From Margaritifera margaritifera (Eukaryota > Mollusca > Bivalvia > Unionida > Margaritiferidae): a stretch of 64,000 nt of DNA. A program made the position numbers and the translations under genes. The notes under the pieces are model-generated. The model worked only from the letters and a program-made list of their open reading frames with translations, had not been told where the DNA came from and searched no databases. Positions 53,426 through 64,000 of the stretch are shown one piece after another. Within the stretch, counting starts at the first letter, position 1. The number at the start of each line of letters is the position of its first letter. The stretch is taken from positions 5,246,001 to 5,310,000 of the forward strand of contig JAQPZY010001621.1 in NCBI GenBank assembly GCA_029931535.1. The letters run 5' to 3'.

Positions 53426-54176
53426 TGTTACGACTCTATGGTCTAAGAAAAATGTAACAGAAAGAAAGTGAAACCAACAAATCAAGTAAAAATCAACAAG
53501 CAATTTATTACTAGATAATTAAAATGAAAAATCAAAAAGTCACTTACAGTAATGTGTTTTGAAATCCTAATAATCCAATAAGAATGATTGTTCTAATCAC
53601 AAGTCCTAAATATAGAATGTTCCGAATTCACGGCTGTGTCCTTGAATGTTATGATGTGCTAATGGTCTCCAAAGTCCTGATGTACTAGATATCTTGATGT
53701 GCTGATGTCAAAATGAAGTATTCCAAAATCTCTGAATAAGTTCAGTTAAATTCCAAAATCATTAATTAAAAATCCAAAATCCAAAAGTTTATGAGCACTG
53801 TTATAATCCAATGAATATTTAAAATAATTCCTCTCTTAGAATTTGGAATGAATTTTCACAACTGTAATAGCTCTTTACAAGACTGATGGTAATGTCAAAA
53901 CTGAAAAAATGTCCACCAAACATGGTATATATAAAGATTGGTCACATGACAGAATGTTCTAGAATATGAGTCATCTTAATGGAATTTTTACTTGTAAACA
54001 AAAATCAACCTTGACCTTCAAATTGAGAAAACATATTGATCAAAACGACCTAATTCAAGGACACTAGTTAAACATGTTTTTCCTGATAACATTAAGATTT
54101 AAGCAAATATTAAAGTGAAGAAACATTTATAATTTCCTAAAATATTTATAATATTATATAAACATCATACATAACA
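53426..54176 (-). repeat. 5' LTR of Gmr1-like copy 2
   Basis: 751 bp, TGTTACGACTC…ATACATAACA, with CCAAT/TATA at 53926-53941. A few percent diverged from 3109-3862. Confidence 0.85.
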
Positions 54177-54194
54177 CAATATACAACTTTTAAT

Positions 54195-54575
54195 TAAGTA
54201 AAATCAACATTATTCATCATAAATTTGCCAAAGTAGCACATGCCACATATATCCTTCTGCTCCTAAATCATTTTTATTTATTGGTCTAACAATAAACATG
54301 CATATCTTCTACACAATTCTCTGAGCAGTATGATTTGCTTCAATTTTGCATACATATATTTTTAGAAAATTGTTATTTTTGTTACATTCCATTTACTGGC
54401 AACAGAAAGAAGAAATTGCGTGGAAACTCCCTGGTTTGCATGTTAGTCTCAAGGTATGAGAAAAAGTTTACAGTTTGGTGTATTCAACCTAAAATTATGA
54501 AAATTATTAATTTAGTACATATATATACTAACCCTAACCCTAACCCTAACCCTAACCCTAACCCTAACCCTAACC

Positions 54576-54616
<41 letters not shown>

Positions 54617-54997
54617 CCCTAACCCTAACCCTAACCCTAACCCTAACCCTAACCCAAACCCTATATATATATATTATTTTAAACGGGTACAATCAACATT
54701 ATTTTTCATAAATTTGCCAAACAAAGTAGCACAAGCTGCAAATATATCGTTCTGCTTTCTAAATCATTTTTATTTACTTGTCCAATTTGTAACATACCAA
54801 ATCCTTTTTTCAAACTGTTACTGGCTGTCCGTGACTCCATGACTTGACTCAGATGGGCAAATATAATATACATTTTAAAAATAATTGTATAAAGCATGCA
54901 TATATACTGTTAACAAACAAATAAATGTGGGGGAAACTTCCAGACCTGTGGTATCCATTTAAGTTAATGCATGGCATGATAAAAAGTTTAAAGTTGC

Positions 54998-55010
<13 letters not shown>
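54195..55010. repeat. Diverged direct duplication around the telomeric tract
   Basis: The first unit (54195-54527: AATCAACATTATTCATCATA, AATTTGCCAAAGTAGCACA, CTAAATCATTTTTATTTA, GGAAACTCCCTGG) is echoed by 54688-55000 (AATCAACATTATTTTTCATA, AATTTGCCAAACAAAGTAGC, CTAAATCATTTTTATTTA, GGAAACTTCCAGACC). The first unit ends in the telomeric tract, the second in (TA)n. Confidence 0.7.
54528..54662. repeat. Interstitial telomeric repeat (CCCTAA)n
   Basis: About 22 units of CTAACC with two irregular units (AAACCC near 54595 and CCCAAACCC at 54655). TTAGGG is the molluscan telomere repeat. The tract is bordered by short TA runs on both sides. Confidence 0.95.

Positions 55011-55057
<47 letters not shown>
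55001..55057. repeat. (TA)n microsatellite
   Basis: Pure TA repeat reaching the first base of the solo LTR that follows. Confidence 0.95.
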
Positions 55058-55061
<4 letters not shown>

Positions 55062-55985
55062 ACGACTAGGGGTAATGTAACAAAAGAAAAGACTCAAACA
55101 AGCTTTCAAGATTTAAAATACAAATATTTAATTTCCTAAAATATTAAAATATTTCAACAAACAATCAAAGTGAAAGAATTAAAAATAACTTACAGTATAG
55201 AATAACCTTAAAAGTCCTAAATTGTTCTAAAGTTCACTGATCCAGAAGTTAATCAAAATATTCCAAATGAAATAGGTTCCGAATGAAACCTCCACTGTAC
55301 TGATGTACTAACAAGAATCAGTTATATCCAAGTGTTATTACTTCCAAATAGTCCTTGTGAATATGGAATATCTCACAAGTTCTAGAAATGTTTCCGATAA
55401 TTCCACAGAGCTGTATAATTTTTAAAGTTTTAGTAGCAGTACTGAATCCAGAATGTACTGTATAATAATAATAATATTACAGAAGCAGAATATCCACACA
55501 CAAAATTAACCAATCTCGTTTATGATCTCTCAGGCTGACGAACTATGCTAGAATCCCAAACACAGCAATACATCTTATTATGTAGCTTCTGACTGCGCAG
55601 AACACAATAAGGAAAACCAATTTAAACTTTATTGTGGCTTAAAAACAATATAATCCTTCTAGAAAACAACCTTATCCGAACCAATCAGAAACTAGGTTAT
55701 GCGTGACACCGCTAAAGTACCTATGCACTGATGTTATTACCAGTCAACAAAGTATTGACTTCTTATAGAACATAGAATCCAGGTCAAGAGTTCAACAAAT
55801 TCTCACGCTCTAGATCACGTGACATGATTCATGTTTAACCGACAATATTTCCCAAGACCAATGTACTGAGTCACATTGAAATACCGTATATGTACTTTCT
55901 GCAAGACGACAACTGTTAGACTATTATGCAGAGATCATAAAACTATACCATTATTTAAAAACAAATGATACATAATTCCGTAACA
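55058..55985 (-). mobile_element. Solo LTR (TGTTACGACTAGGGG family)
   Basis: 928 bp bounded by TGTTACGACTAGGGG and ATTCCGTAACA. The reverse complement matches the LTR at 59310-61278. No clear target duplication (left flank is TA repeat, right flank CTGG). It contains the uninterrupted sequence AAGGTTATTC that is split by the pogo-like element in the other copy. Confidence 0.82.
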
Positions 55986-56389
55986 CTGGTTACAACAGGA
56001 TGCTGATTTTTACACAGGGGTATGGACTTGTTCTGGAGACACAGTTGTTGGCACCACACCTCTCCCCTCCTCGTGAAGCTGTGCTATCCATTCTAAGTTT
56101 TGGCTGCATGCACCACTTTTGAATATTTAAAAAAATAGGAAAGTACCTCAAAGATGTCAAAGTGTCTCTAACTACCAACTGTGTATGTTGAAAATTATAT
56201 TAACTGGCTCTGTTTTTACAGGAGGGTTTTGAATTCCAAACACAAGGAATCAAAACATCCTATAACAGAACATCCTTGTATCTCACATGAAAATATTCTA
56301 GAAAACATAAAGTGCATGTATTCAAAACTAGAGGTCCAAGTGGGTCTGATATTGCTCACTTGGCTGATATCAGCCTAAAAGCCAAATGC
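55986..56389. other. Spacer with a weak exon candidate
   Basis: TTAACTGGCTCTGTTTTTACAG at 56200-56221 looks like a splice acceptor. The next ~120 bp are open with plausible composition (NSKHKESKHPITEHPCISHE), but no donor, domain or partner exon was found. Confidence 0.2.
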
Positions 56390-56690
56390 AACAGCAGTTG
56401 GTCCAGAAATCTGGATCCAGTGGATACTTTCTGTTGAAATTTCTTCCAGTGCTGTTGAGTGCATATGCTATAAAAACAATTGTCTCAAGCTTTGTATACT
56501 TTTTGTATCTTCATCAATATTTGATGGCACATCAGCATCATTTGTCCAATATTGAAAGGCCCATATGCCATGACACTGTGTCAAAGTTGGTCAAATTCTG
56601 TTCAGTGTTTGAGATAAAGTTGTGTAAATGTCTGTCTACTTTTAGTAATGGCAGCCATATATTTTGTACATTATACATTTCATAAACTTC
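56390..56690. repeat. Tandem-repeat family 2, short copy
   Basis: Two diverged units share GTTGGTCAAATTCTGTTCAG, CATCAGCATCATTTGTCCAA, TTTTAGTAATGGCAGCCATA and TGATGGCACATC-type motifs with the array at 61283-62135. Confidence 0.65.
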
Positions 56691-57000
56691 AATCTATGTA
56701 CTACAGTTCACAACAAAATATTCATTTTTATTTTGATATCCACTGACAAAATGTCATATGGACTCTTGGTGCAAGGCAATGCTATTGGGTGCAGATCAGG
56801 GAGTCCCCTGTTTAACAGCTTGAAGCATAAGGAAATGTTGCGAAACACTCGTTTTTCAAGGTTTAAAAAAAATTCTCTAACTCTGATGAATGGAAGCATA
56901 TGTGGTTTGTATGCCAATCTAATAAAGAAATTAATTTTATTTTTTTATATTTTAACATTAGGTTCTATGGAAAATGAATTAGTGGTCCAATCCCTATAGG
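56678..57000. repeat. Sequence duplicated at 59065-59260
   Basis: TACATTTCATAAACTTCAAT, GACTCTTG and CCAATCTAATAAAGAAATTA followed by ATTAGTGG occur in both places in the same order. The distal copy lacks about 140 bp between two TG dinucleotides. The open frame here (56664-56999) is not convincing as a gene. Confidence 0.6.
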
Positions 57001-59064
57001 GGTGGGGATAGTGTGTGTATCCATGACAACTATGTGCATTTAGAAATTTCTTTCAGTGTCATTAGTTGATTGATTAGAAATTATAATAAAATGAATAATT
57101 TCTAGAGTAATTTATAGCAGGCAAATACATATAATTATGGAAATAAGCCTCATGAAGCTTTACAGTTGCCCAGTAGTTACTACAATCTGGATCAATTGTC
57201 CAATTTTTTTACATCCATGTGAGATTGAAGTTCTAATAGACCCTTTATTGACCATGACTTTCATCACCAATATCCATTTGAACAGTTATATTTGCACCAC
57301 AGGGAGAGTTAACAACTTCCCGACATATATGAAATTGTCCATAGGGGCAGAGTCACCACATTAATTGCGTCGTTATTTTTAGTTACATTTTCTACCTGAA
57401 TGTAACAGGACTGCGTTGCAGGTGGAACGGTGATTACCCAACTCCTTCATTCACTGTGTTATTCACATATTGCATTAAAATGCCAATAATATTTTCTGTA
57501 TCACATTGTAAAAAATTCACTTTTCTCATTTCATTCCAGATCTTTACCACATCTTTCCTGTATGTACCCTTATAATTGGATCTGACATGAAATTTATGAA
57601 TGTATGACCTTTTCTGTCACATAGAATCTAACATTTATCATGTGTTATGTTGCACAGTTCTTTTTAAAGGACCTAATTTCTAATCCAATTCACAATTCTC
57701 TATGCTTGGGTGTCAGTTGGAGTGTATAGGTTACCTCCCCTAGACCATCCGTCTGAAGTTTAAAATTGTACCTATATTTTGCAATTTGTAAATTACAATT
57801 AGGAACTGTGTGAAGAGTCTTGTCTCTCATATGTTTTGTGCAATATCTTGTCAGCTGCATTTTGGATGAGTTTTTTTTCTTATTATTCATAGTTTGTTTG
57901 GGTTTGTTGTTGTTGTTTTCAATTTGATTTACATTTACTATTTATTACCTTCCTTCATGAAACAGCTAATGCTTTATTATAAGATTGGATAATGATGAAT
58001 TTCTATTTATCTCCTTTGTTCAGAGTCCCTGGCTTACAGATCAACTTATAAATCTTTGTTGTTAATCAGCCTTAGGAACTTGTATTGCACCAAAACTCTT
58101 TCTGAGTAGCAAGGTCTGAACCTGGGGTTTTTTTTTTTTACAAACAAGATTTTACTTTCCCTCCAAATGTGTTTTATATTATGTTTTTGTGACATCCTTC
58201 TTGACATTTTTATCATTTGTTACACCTGTTGTGATAAATATTTCCTGGTTTGAAATAAAAGTGTCTTCTGATAAAAAACCTTTGGTTTTCCTCTTTATTT
58301 TTGTAATTTTGACACTGTAATATGACTGTAGTTTATGATTTGAGTTTCAAAGTGTGACTGTAGCATCTATTTTGTACTGTTAGAATTATAGTTTGCACTG
58401 TTTATACTATTTCTTTGCATCAAGGGAAGTTAGTATCAGCTGACAGTTTGGCCACATCTAATTTTGGTGTTTGATTTCTCATGTGAAAAGTGATCCAAAG
58501 CAAACTGAACCTCTTAGCTGCCATAAACACTGCTTAATATATGATTTGAGAATTTTTTTAATTAAGAACATTTTAGGCATCCAAAATTATCTTTGCACCA
58601 GAAATTGATGAAAACAGGGGCTTGTTTAATTTGATATCTCTTGTTACATAATGCCCATTGGTGCATATTTTTCATGCATGGCAGACACAAAGGGAATTAA
58701 GAAAAACATGAAACCAACTATTAAAATCCCTGCATTTATTCAGTTATCAACATCTATAATGTATGAACATGAAAACATTTCTTGCAAAGCAACATTCATT
58801 CTTATCATCTGTCAGCATTACATAAGAGTCATTTATTATCATTGTATATGCTTAGAATATCATCCAAATTAGTGTAGCACATACTTGGTGTCTAAGGTTG
58901 TCAATACACAAAAAATGTACAAAATTGATGGTCGGTATAGGTATCGGACCACTAATTATTTTACAGCCAGAGAACCAGCTTATTGGTCGGGGAATAAAAA
59001 ATAGAGTACTAAATACTTTGAAACGCACCCGTTTGCATGTAAATGGATTTAATTTTCTTCCATT
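57001..59064. other. Intergenic sequence
   Basis: About 2 kb of AT-rich sequence without a supported gene, transposon end or RNA gene. Short open frames have no coding character. Confidence 0.4.
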
Positions 59065-59260
59065 CTACATTTCATAAACTTCAATCCATGTACGATAGTT
59101 GACAACAAAATATTTACTTTTATTTTTATATCCTGTATTTAATTTCCTGCAGACAAAATAGCTTATGGACTCTTGATGCCAATCTAATAAAGAAATTAAT
59201 TTTATTTTTTTATATATTAACATTAAGTTCTATGAGAAATGAATTAGTGGTTTGATCCCT
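59065..59260. repeat. Internally deleted copy of 56678-57000
   Basis: See the partner. It lies about 50 bp left of the second solo LTR, so the pair flanks a 2-kb unique interval. Confidence 0.6.
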
Positions 59261-60014
59261 TTCAGAAGGTGTTTAAATGTTTTTCTTTTTTTAGCAACTG
59301 AGTCCATGTTGTTACGGAATTATGTATCATTTCTTTTAAATAATGGTATAGTTTTATTAGTTTATGACCTCTGTATAATAGTCTAATAGGTGTTGTTTTG
59401 CAGAGTGCACATATACGGTAATTTCAATGTGACCCAGTACATTGGTCCTGGGAAAAATCTGTATTGTCGGTGAAGCATTAGTCATATCATGTGACTAGCG
59501 CATGCTAACATGTATTATCATTTTGACCTGCATTCAATGTTCTGACCTGGATTTCGTAATTCAGTGAGTGATTCATTTTGTTGATCAGAAGTTAGATTGT
59601 AAGATTGTAGTAACTAGATGTTGATTTGAGACGGAATAAGGAATGGGTTTTGTTTGTTTGTAAGATGCAGATTAAGAAAACTATAAATAAGATGTTAGCG
59701 GAGCGTTCATCATTCTTCTTGATAGTACATTCAGCCTGAGAGGTCATAAACATACAGTACATTTTGGATTTAGTACTGCTACATAAATTTTAAGTATTAT
59801 TCAGCTCCGTTGGAATTATCGGAAACATTTTGAGAACTTGTGTGATATTCCATATTCACAAGGATTAATTGGAATTAATAATATTTGGATATAACTGATT
59901 CGTGTTGGCACTCCAGCACATTGGAGGTTTCATTCGGAATACTCTTCATTGGGAATAATTTGTATTAACTTCTGGATCAGTGAACTTTAGAACAATTTAG
60001 GACTTTTAAGGCTA

Positions 60015-61133
60015 CAGTGGTCCCCCTCTTATAAGGCCACCCCTTCTGCAGCAAGAAAGTGGCCTTATAAGAGGGGTGGCCTTTCTAGAGGGGGATCACA
60101 CAGTTGTGAGTAATAACTACATATAAAGTATAAAAGATGCAACTAATTTTTATATATTTAATATTTTCATTTAAAAATCACAGGAATATTATCTGGTTAA
60201 GGACTCAATATGATAAAACTAATATCAATGTTATTTTAAAAAAATATGAATAATCATGAATCGTGGTGCAAAACCACATTGTCGGTAAATTCGGGGCACA
60301 AACATTTGGTTGTAACTATCCCTGTACGTCCGTCGATTCCGTCTTCCCACTCAATGCAGTTGAATGTATATTGACGATGTTTATTTGAATCTTTCTGACA
60401 TAAAATTTCTCAGTAGTTATCAAAAGACTCTCCCTCTTTTCGTTTAATTTAATTGCTTTCACTTTTTGTTCTAAACTGAGAATGTCGGACGATATTTTGC
60501 GACAACTTATTCCTTCGCGGGCAATCACGCGTGAGGCACAGTGTTTACAACGGAAGTGAGTCTGTCACGTGATCAACTTTTTTTCTTCTTCTCCAGTCTG
60601 GTACCCGGTTATGTACATTTCATAATCTATTAGAGTGAAGCCAGAAAGGGTAACATACCATTTTACTATCTGGCGACCGGATGTCACGCTGACTTGAGCT
60701 GAACAATGCTGTGCTTCTCAGCGGTTAGCTTTTGTCATCTTGATAATTATCGGTGGTAATAATAGCCAGTAATTATCAAAGTGACAAAAGTTAACATCTA
60801 AGGAACACATGGCAGTAAGGATAATCGGATTACTTACCTCTTTGTTACTTTATAAAGTTACTTTATTGGCATGTTGGAACAAAATGTCAATGTGTTGAAT
60901 TGAGAAATTAAAAAATATTATCAAGATTTTACTCGGTAAACAATCATTATGTGGCCGCTCGCGAGGGGTAAATTTGACCGTTTTTGCACTAAAATCCTGG
61001 CCGCTGGTCGCGTTAGAGGGGTGGCCGTCCTTGAGGGGTACTTTTGAACACAAACTCGTCGGTGCCAAGGGATTGTGGCCGTATAAAGCGGGTGGCCGCT
61101 GGTCAGGGGGGCCGTTCAAGAGGGGGACCACTG
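60015..61133. mobile_element. Pogo/Tigger-like (Tc1-mariner superfamily) element, non-autonomous
   Basis: 1119 bp with terminal inverted repeats starting CAGTGGTCCCCCTCTT at both ends and diverging after 16 bp. It is flanked by TA on both sides (60013-60014 and 61134-61135). The empty site AAGGTTATTC in the related solo LTR (near 55211-55220) has a single TA. Subterminal repeats of GGGGTGGCC-type sequence occur near both ends. The interior keeps a transposase fragment on the minus strand, but no catalytic domain. Confidence 0.85.
60316..60528 (-). pseudogene. CENP-B-type helix-turn-helix fragment of a pogo-like transposase
   Basis: A 70-codon frame contains SLEQKVKAIKLNEKRES, typical of the N-terminal CENP-B/pogo DNA-binding domain (pattern L-E-x-K-x-x-x-I-x-x-x-E-K). 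The second helix (LLITTEKFYVRKIQI) resembles the usual A.ela.efgv.ktqI pattern in degraded form. It then ends at a stop. The CENP-B second domain and the DDE domain are missing, so the element could move only in trans. Confidence 0.6.
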
Positions 61134-61282
61134 TATTCTATACTGTAAGTTATTTTTAATTCTTTCACTTTGATTGTTTGTTGAAATATTATTATATTTT
61201 AGGAAATTAAATATTTGTATTTTAAATCTAAAGCTTGTTTGAGTCTTTTCTTTTGTTACATTACCCCTAGTCGTAACAATGT

Positions 61283-62135
61283 TTGATGGCAGATTGGCAG
61301 CATTTGAATAAAACTGAAAGGCCTTAATGTCAGGATGCTTTCTGTCAAATTTGGTCAAATTCTGTTGAGCTGATTTTTGTGAAGAAGTCATTTAGGGTTT
61401 TCTGTCTTTCATAGCATCAGTTGTACAAATGTGAAAGGTCTCTGTGATAGGCAGCGTATAAATAAGTTTTGAGAGGTTTTCATGCCAGGATGCTTTCTAT
61501 CAAGTTTGGTCAAAAATTCTATTCAGTGGTTTTGCAGAAGTTGTTCAAATTTCTTTTTCTTCTATTTTTAGTAATGGTTGTCATGTTTGATTGTGGATCA
61601 TTATCATTTGTATAAATTTTGAAGTCTCCAGGCCAGGGTGCTTTCTGTCAAGTATGATCAAATTCTGTTTAGTGGTTTTGGAGAAATCATTAAAAGGTTT
61701 TTCTGCTTTTAATAATGGTGGCCACATTTGATAGTGGATCGACATAATTTGTGGAAACTTAAAAGGCCTTTATACCAGGATGCTCTTTTGCCAAGTTAGG
61801 TTGAAACTGGTCTGGTGGGTTTTGAGACATTTAAAATAGCAATTGTTGATGGACAGTGGATGTTTTTTTTTTTTAAATTTAATAATGGTGGCCATATTTG
61901 CAAACAGATCAGTATAATTTGTACTGTTAAGGTCTTCCTGTTGGGATGCTAACTGTAACAAATTTAGTCAAATTCTCTTCAGCAGTTTGTGAGAAATAGT
62001 TTTAATTGTTTTTGTTTGTTTTTATTAACAGTGGCCATGTCTAATGGTGGATTGGCATCATTTGTAAATTGCCAGGATGCTATCTGTCAAATTTGGTCAA
62101 AATCTGTCTTGTCGTTTTTGAGAAGTTTAAAATAG
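61283..62135. repeat. Tandem-repeat family 2, ~145-bp units
   Basis: About six units separated by ~135-165 bp share CCAGGATGCTTTCTGTCAA, TTTGGTCAAATTCTGTT, TTTTAATAATGGTGGCCATA and GATAGTGGATCGGCATAATT. The array starts directly at the edge of the interrupted LTR. Confidence 0.8.
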
Positions 62136-62474
62136 CAACTGTTGATTGATGCACAATGCATAATGGCTGCAGGGCAATATCATAATGGATACATGGCCAT
62201 ACCATAATGCTCAATATCCAGTAGACTGGCTCCTATATAGAGAGCTCTAACTGGTTTCATTGTTATTCTGAGTAACCAGTATCTTGTTGTGACTGACTGC
62301 CATAGCAGAACTGGATCCATAACCATAAGTTTGTACCCATGTATTGACTCAAATATGATGAACTACAGCAGTCAACACAATAAGGCTTTTCATTATAAAC
62401 AATGTTCCTATTATAAGGCGGGTATGGTGATAGATCCCATTTCATTCTGTAGTAGTGAAATTGTATATACAAAA
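62136..62474. other. Spacer between two repeat arrays
   Basis: No gene recognised. CATAATGG occurs several times near 62158-62205. Confidence 0.4.
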
Positions 62475-63318
62475 GTTCCTTGAAGGGACTGACACTCTGC
62501 TGTCTAAAAAGAATTTCCATGAATTCATGATAAGACCATTTCTTCGTTTTAACTGCCGAGTGTTTAAACCATCTCTTATATTCTTGAGTGATAAGATTTT
62601 CAAATTAGCCACTGTGGCAGCCATACTTGATTAAGATCAACACCATTTTCATTTAGGACAAACAAGACACATTAGAAAACTTTTGGTGAAAACCCCATGT
62701 TGATATGACCATCCATCCATTTTGGAGAATAAGTGACAAGATTTTCAATATGTTCTTTGTGGCAGCCATATTTGAGGTCAGATCGGCATCATTTTCATTC
62801 AGGTCCAATGAGATATCATAATTAGTCTTATGGTGAAAACCCCATCTCTATAAAACTTCCCATTTCGGACGAGTCGTAATAATAAGATTTTCAATATGGC
62901 TGCAATGGTGCACATACTGGATATCAGATGATCGCAAGTTTTATCTAAGACCAGCCAGACACCATATTATGTCTTCCAGTGAAAACCCCATGCTGATATG
63001 ACCTTCCATTCATCAGGAGTAGCAATAACAAGATTTTCAAGATGGCTGCTGAGATGGCCATATTGGAGGTCAGATCAACATCATTTTCATTTATGAACAA
63101 CTAGACTTCATAAGAAGTCTTTTAGTTAAAATCCCATGTTGATATGACCGTCCATTGAGGAGGAGTAGTGATAAGATTTTCAAGATGGCTGCCATACTGG
63201 ATGTTTGAGCAGCACCATTTTCATTTAGGATCCACTAGACCTTGGGATCAATGTGTGTGTAAATTTCATGGTAATCCTCCAAGTAGTTTAAGAGGAGTAG
63301 TGATAACAAACTTGTGCT
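62475..63318. repeat. Pearl-like element with head, ~4-5 units and tail (copy E)
   Basis: The head (TTCCTTGAAGGGACTGACAC, AAGAATTTCCATGAATTCAT, AACTGCCGAGTGTTTAAACC), ~145-bp units (AACAAGATTTTCAAGATGGC, GAAAACCCCATGTTGATATG) and tail (ATGGTAATCCTCCAAGTAGT, GATAACAAACTTGTGCT) appear in the same order as copy B, giving a second example with both ends. Confidence 0.85.
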
Positions 63319-63401
63319 AATGGATGGATGTCTGTATGTCGTATAACTAACAATGGACAACAGACCATCCTTTTAGCTCTTCTGGTCTATGGCCAGTAGA
63401 G

Positions 63402-64000
63402 CTAATAATGTACTTCATGATAAGGTTGTCTCACTGTGAGGCGGTGTACTCTATGGTTCCCATGGACGATGTCATAATGAGTACTGTATGTCACTGACCA
63501 GCATATGTCATACAAGGCAGAGAGGATGCACTGAAGCTGGGACTCCATGTGGTTGATGTCAGAATCATAGCCAGATGCCTCTGCATATGAAGCTGATCTA
63601 ACTGATGTTCCATAGGACTCATGCCCTATGGTGTTGTACAGTTCATCATAACTTCGAACTATAATTTGGGAAGTGTACAAGCTGAGAGCATATGTTGATT
63701 GGTCATAACCATGCTGAAAATAATCCACGTGGTTCCCTGCATGTGATGCACTTCGATCAGGCATGTATTTTTCCATTTTTGACTGATAAGCTCTAGTAGT
63801 TGATGATCTAGTTAACCCCCTCAATAATATAAACTCTCTCTGCAAGTAATTTTGAGTCTTGCAAGACTGATGATACTCACGGCATTACTCCTCAACTTGT
63901 TCCGCTATTACTACGGTTTGCCTTTCCATGAAAGCTTCTAAGACTGCAGTCAATGTGTTTGTGTTGGGTTTAAGCACGGTGTTCTCATCATTTTGTACAG
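63402..64000 (-). pseudogene. Unidentified coding stretch, one internal stop
   Basis: One minus-strand frame is open from the window edge (VQNDENTVLKPNTNTLTAVL, EAFMERQTVVIAEQVEE) to a TAA near 63884, then open again for about 160 codons (EYHQSCKTQNYLQREFILLR, YMPDRSASHAGNHVDYFQHG, SYDELYNTIGHESYGTSV) to 63402. The composition is protein-like, rich in Tyr, Ser and His toward the end. No family is recognised. It could be a broken gene or an unknown element's ORF, and it continues outside the window. Confidence 0.35.

Larger units (their letters stand above)
50455..54176 (-). mobile_element. Gmr1-like Ty3/gypsy retrotransposon, copy 2 (3'-truncated)
   Basis: LTR (54176-53426), primer site, gag, knuckle, protease and partial integrase, closely matching 145-3862. 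Homology ends abruptly at 50454/50455 with no LTR. It is better preserved than copy 1 in the gag start, zinc knuckle and integrase zinc site. The outer flank of the LTR differs from that of copy 1, so the two are separate insertions or the flanks have been replaced. Confidence 0.88.
59310..61278 (+). mobile_element. Solo LTR interrupted by a DNA transposon
   Basis: TGTTACGGAATTATG…CCCTAGTCGTAACA with ATGT on both sides (59306-59309 and 61279-61282), a 4-bp target duplication. Without the 1.12-kb insert the LTR is about 848 bp. It is the reverse complement of the family member at 55058-55985. A TATA motif (TATAAATAA) lies at 59682-59690. Confidence 0.85.

Noticed and set aside
60850..61159. 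Overlapping open frames at the right end of the pogo-like element
   Set aside because: They run through the terminal and subterminal repeats and lack transposase motifs.

Overview
This is a eukaryotic, AT-rich, repeat-dense window, most likely from a bivalve mollusc. The reasons are two opine (octopine-type) dehydrogenase loci, a family typical of marine invertebrates; a tRNA-derived SINE with a bivalve-style 3' domain; dispersed repeats built like the 'pearl' elements of bivalves; a (TTAGGG)n interstitial telomeric tract; and Gmr1-like and other Ty3/gypsy retroelements. The species assignment is inference.

Host genes are few. An intact opine dehydrogenase lies at 7377-8654 (-), with a splice acceptor just upstream of its ATG. 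A broken paralogue at 30649-31854 (-) has the same acceptor position. Weaker candidates are an unrecognised terminal exon at 25178-25678 (-), a decayed unidentified coding block at 36198-37127 (+), an unidentified C-terminal coding fragment at 49957-50454 (-) and a broken unidentified coding stretch at 63402-64000 (-).

Mobile elements make up most of the rest. (i) Two 5' halves of one Gmr1-like Ty3/gypsy family, where integrase directly follows protease, lie at 1-3862 and 50455-54176 (both -). (ii) A nearly complete 11.0-kb Ty3/gypsy element lies at 38942-49939 (-). It has 1.84-kb LTRs, an ATAC target duplication, a tRNA-Leu primer site, gag, a candidate -1 frameshift site, pol with one internal stop, and an extra ORF with C2H2 zinc fingers behind a splice acceptor. 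(iii) A heavily decayed Ty3/gypsy element lies at 18383-24733 (+). (iv) Solo LTRs lie at 14045-14756 (+), 55058-55985 (-) and 59310-61278 (+); the last is split by a 1.1-kb pogo/Tigger-like transposon. (v) There is also a SINE, a LINE 3' end, several MITE-like elements and five copies of a pearl-like tandem-repeat element.

Non-mobile repeats include a 53-bp array arranged as 106-bp dimers (26369-26792), 29-bp and 38-bp tandem arrays near 11.3-11.8 kb, a telomeric tract at 54528-54662, and many microsatellites. The layout is nested: the 11-kb element was inserted beside a chimeric junction where integrase runs in frame into an unknown protein, and the pogo-like element sits in a solo LTR whose uninterrupted relative is 4 kb away.
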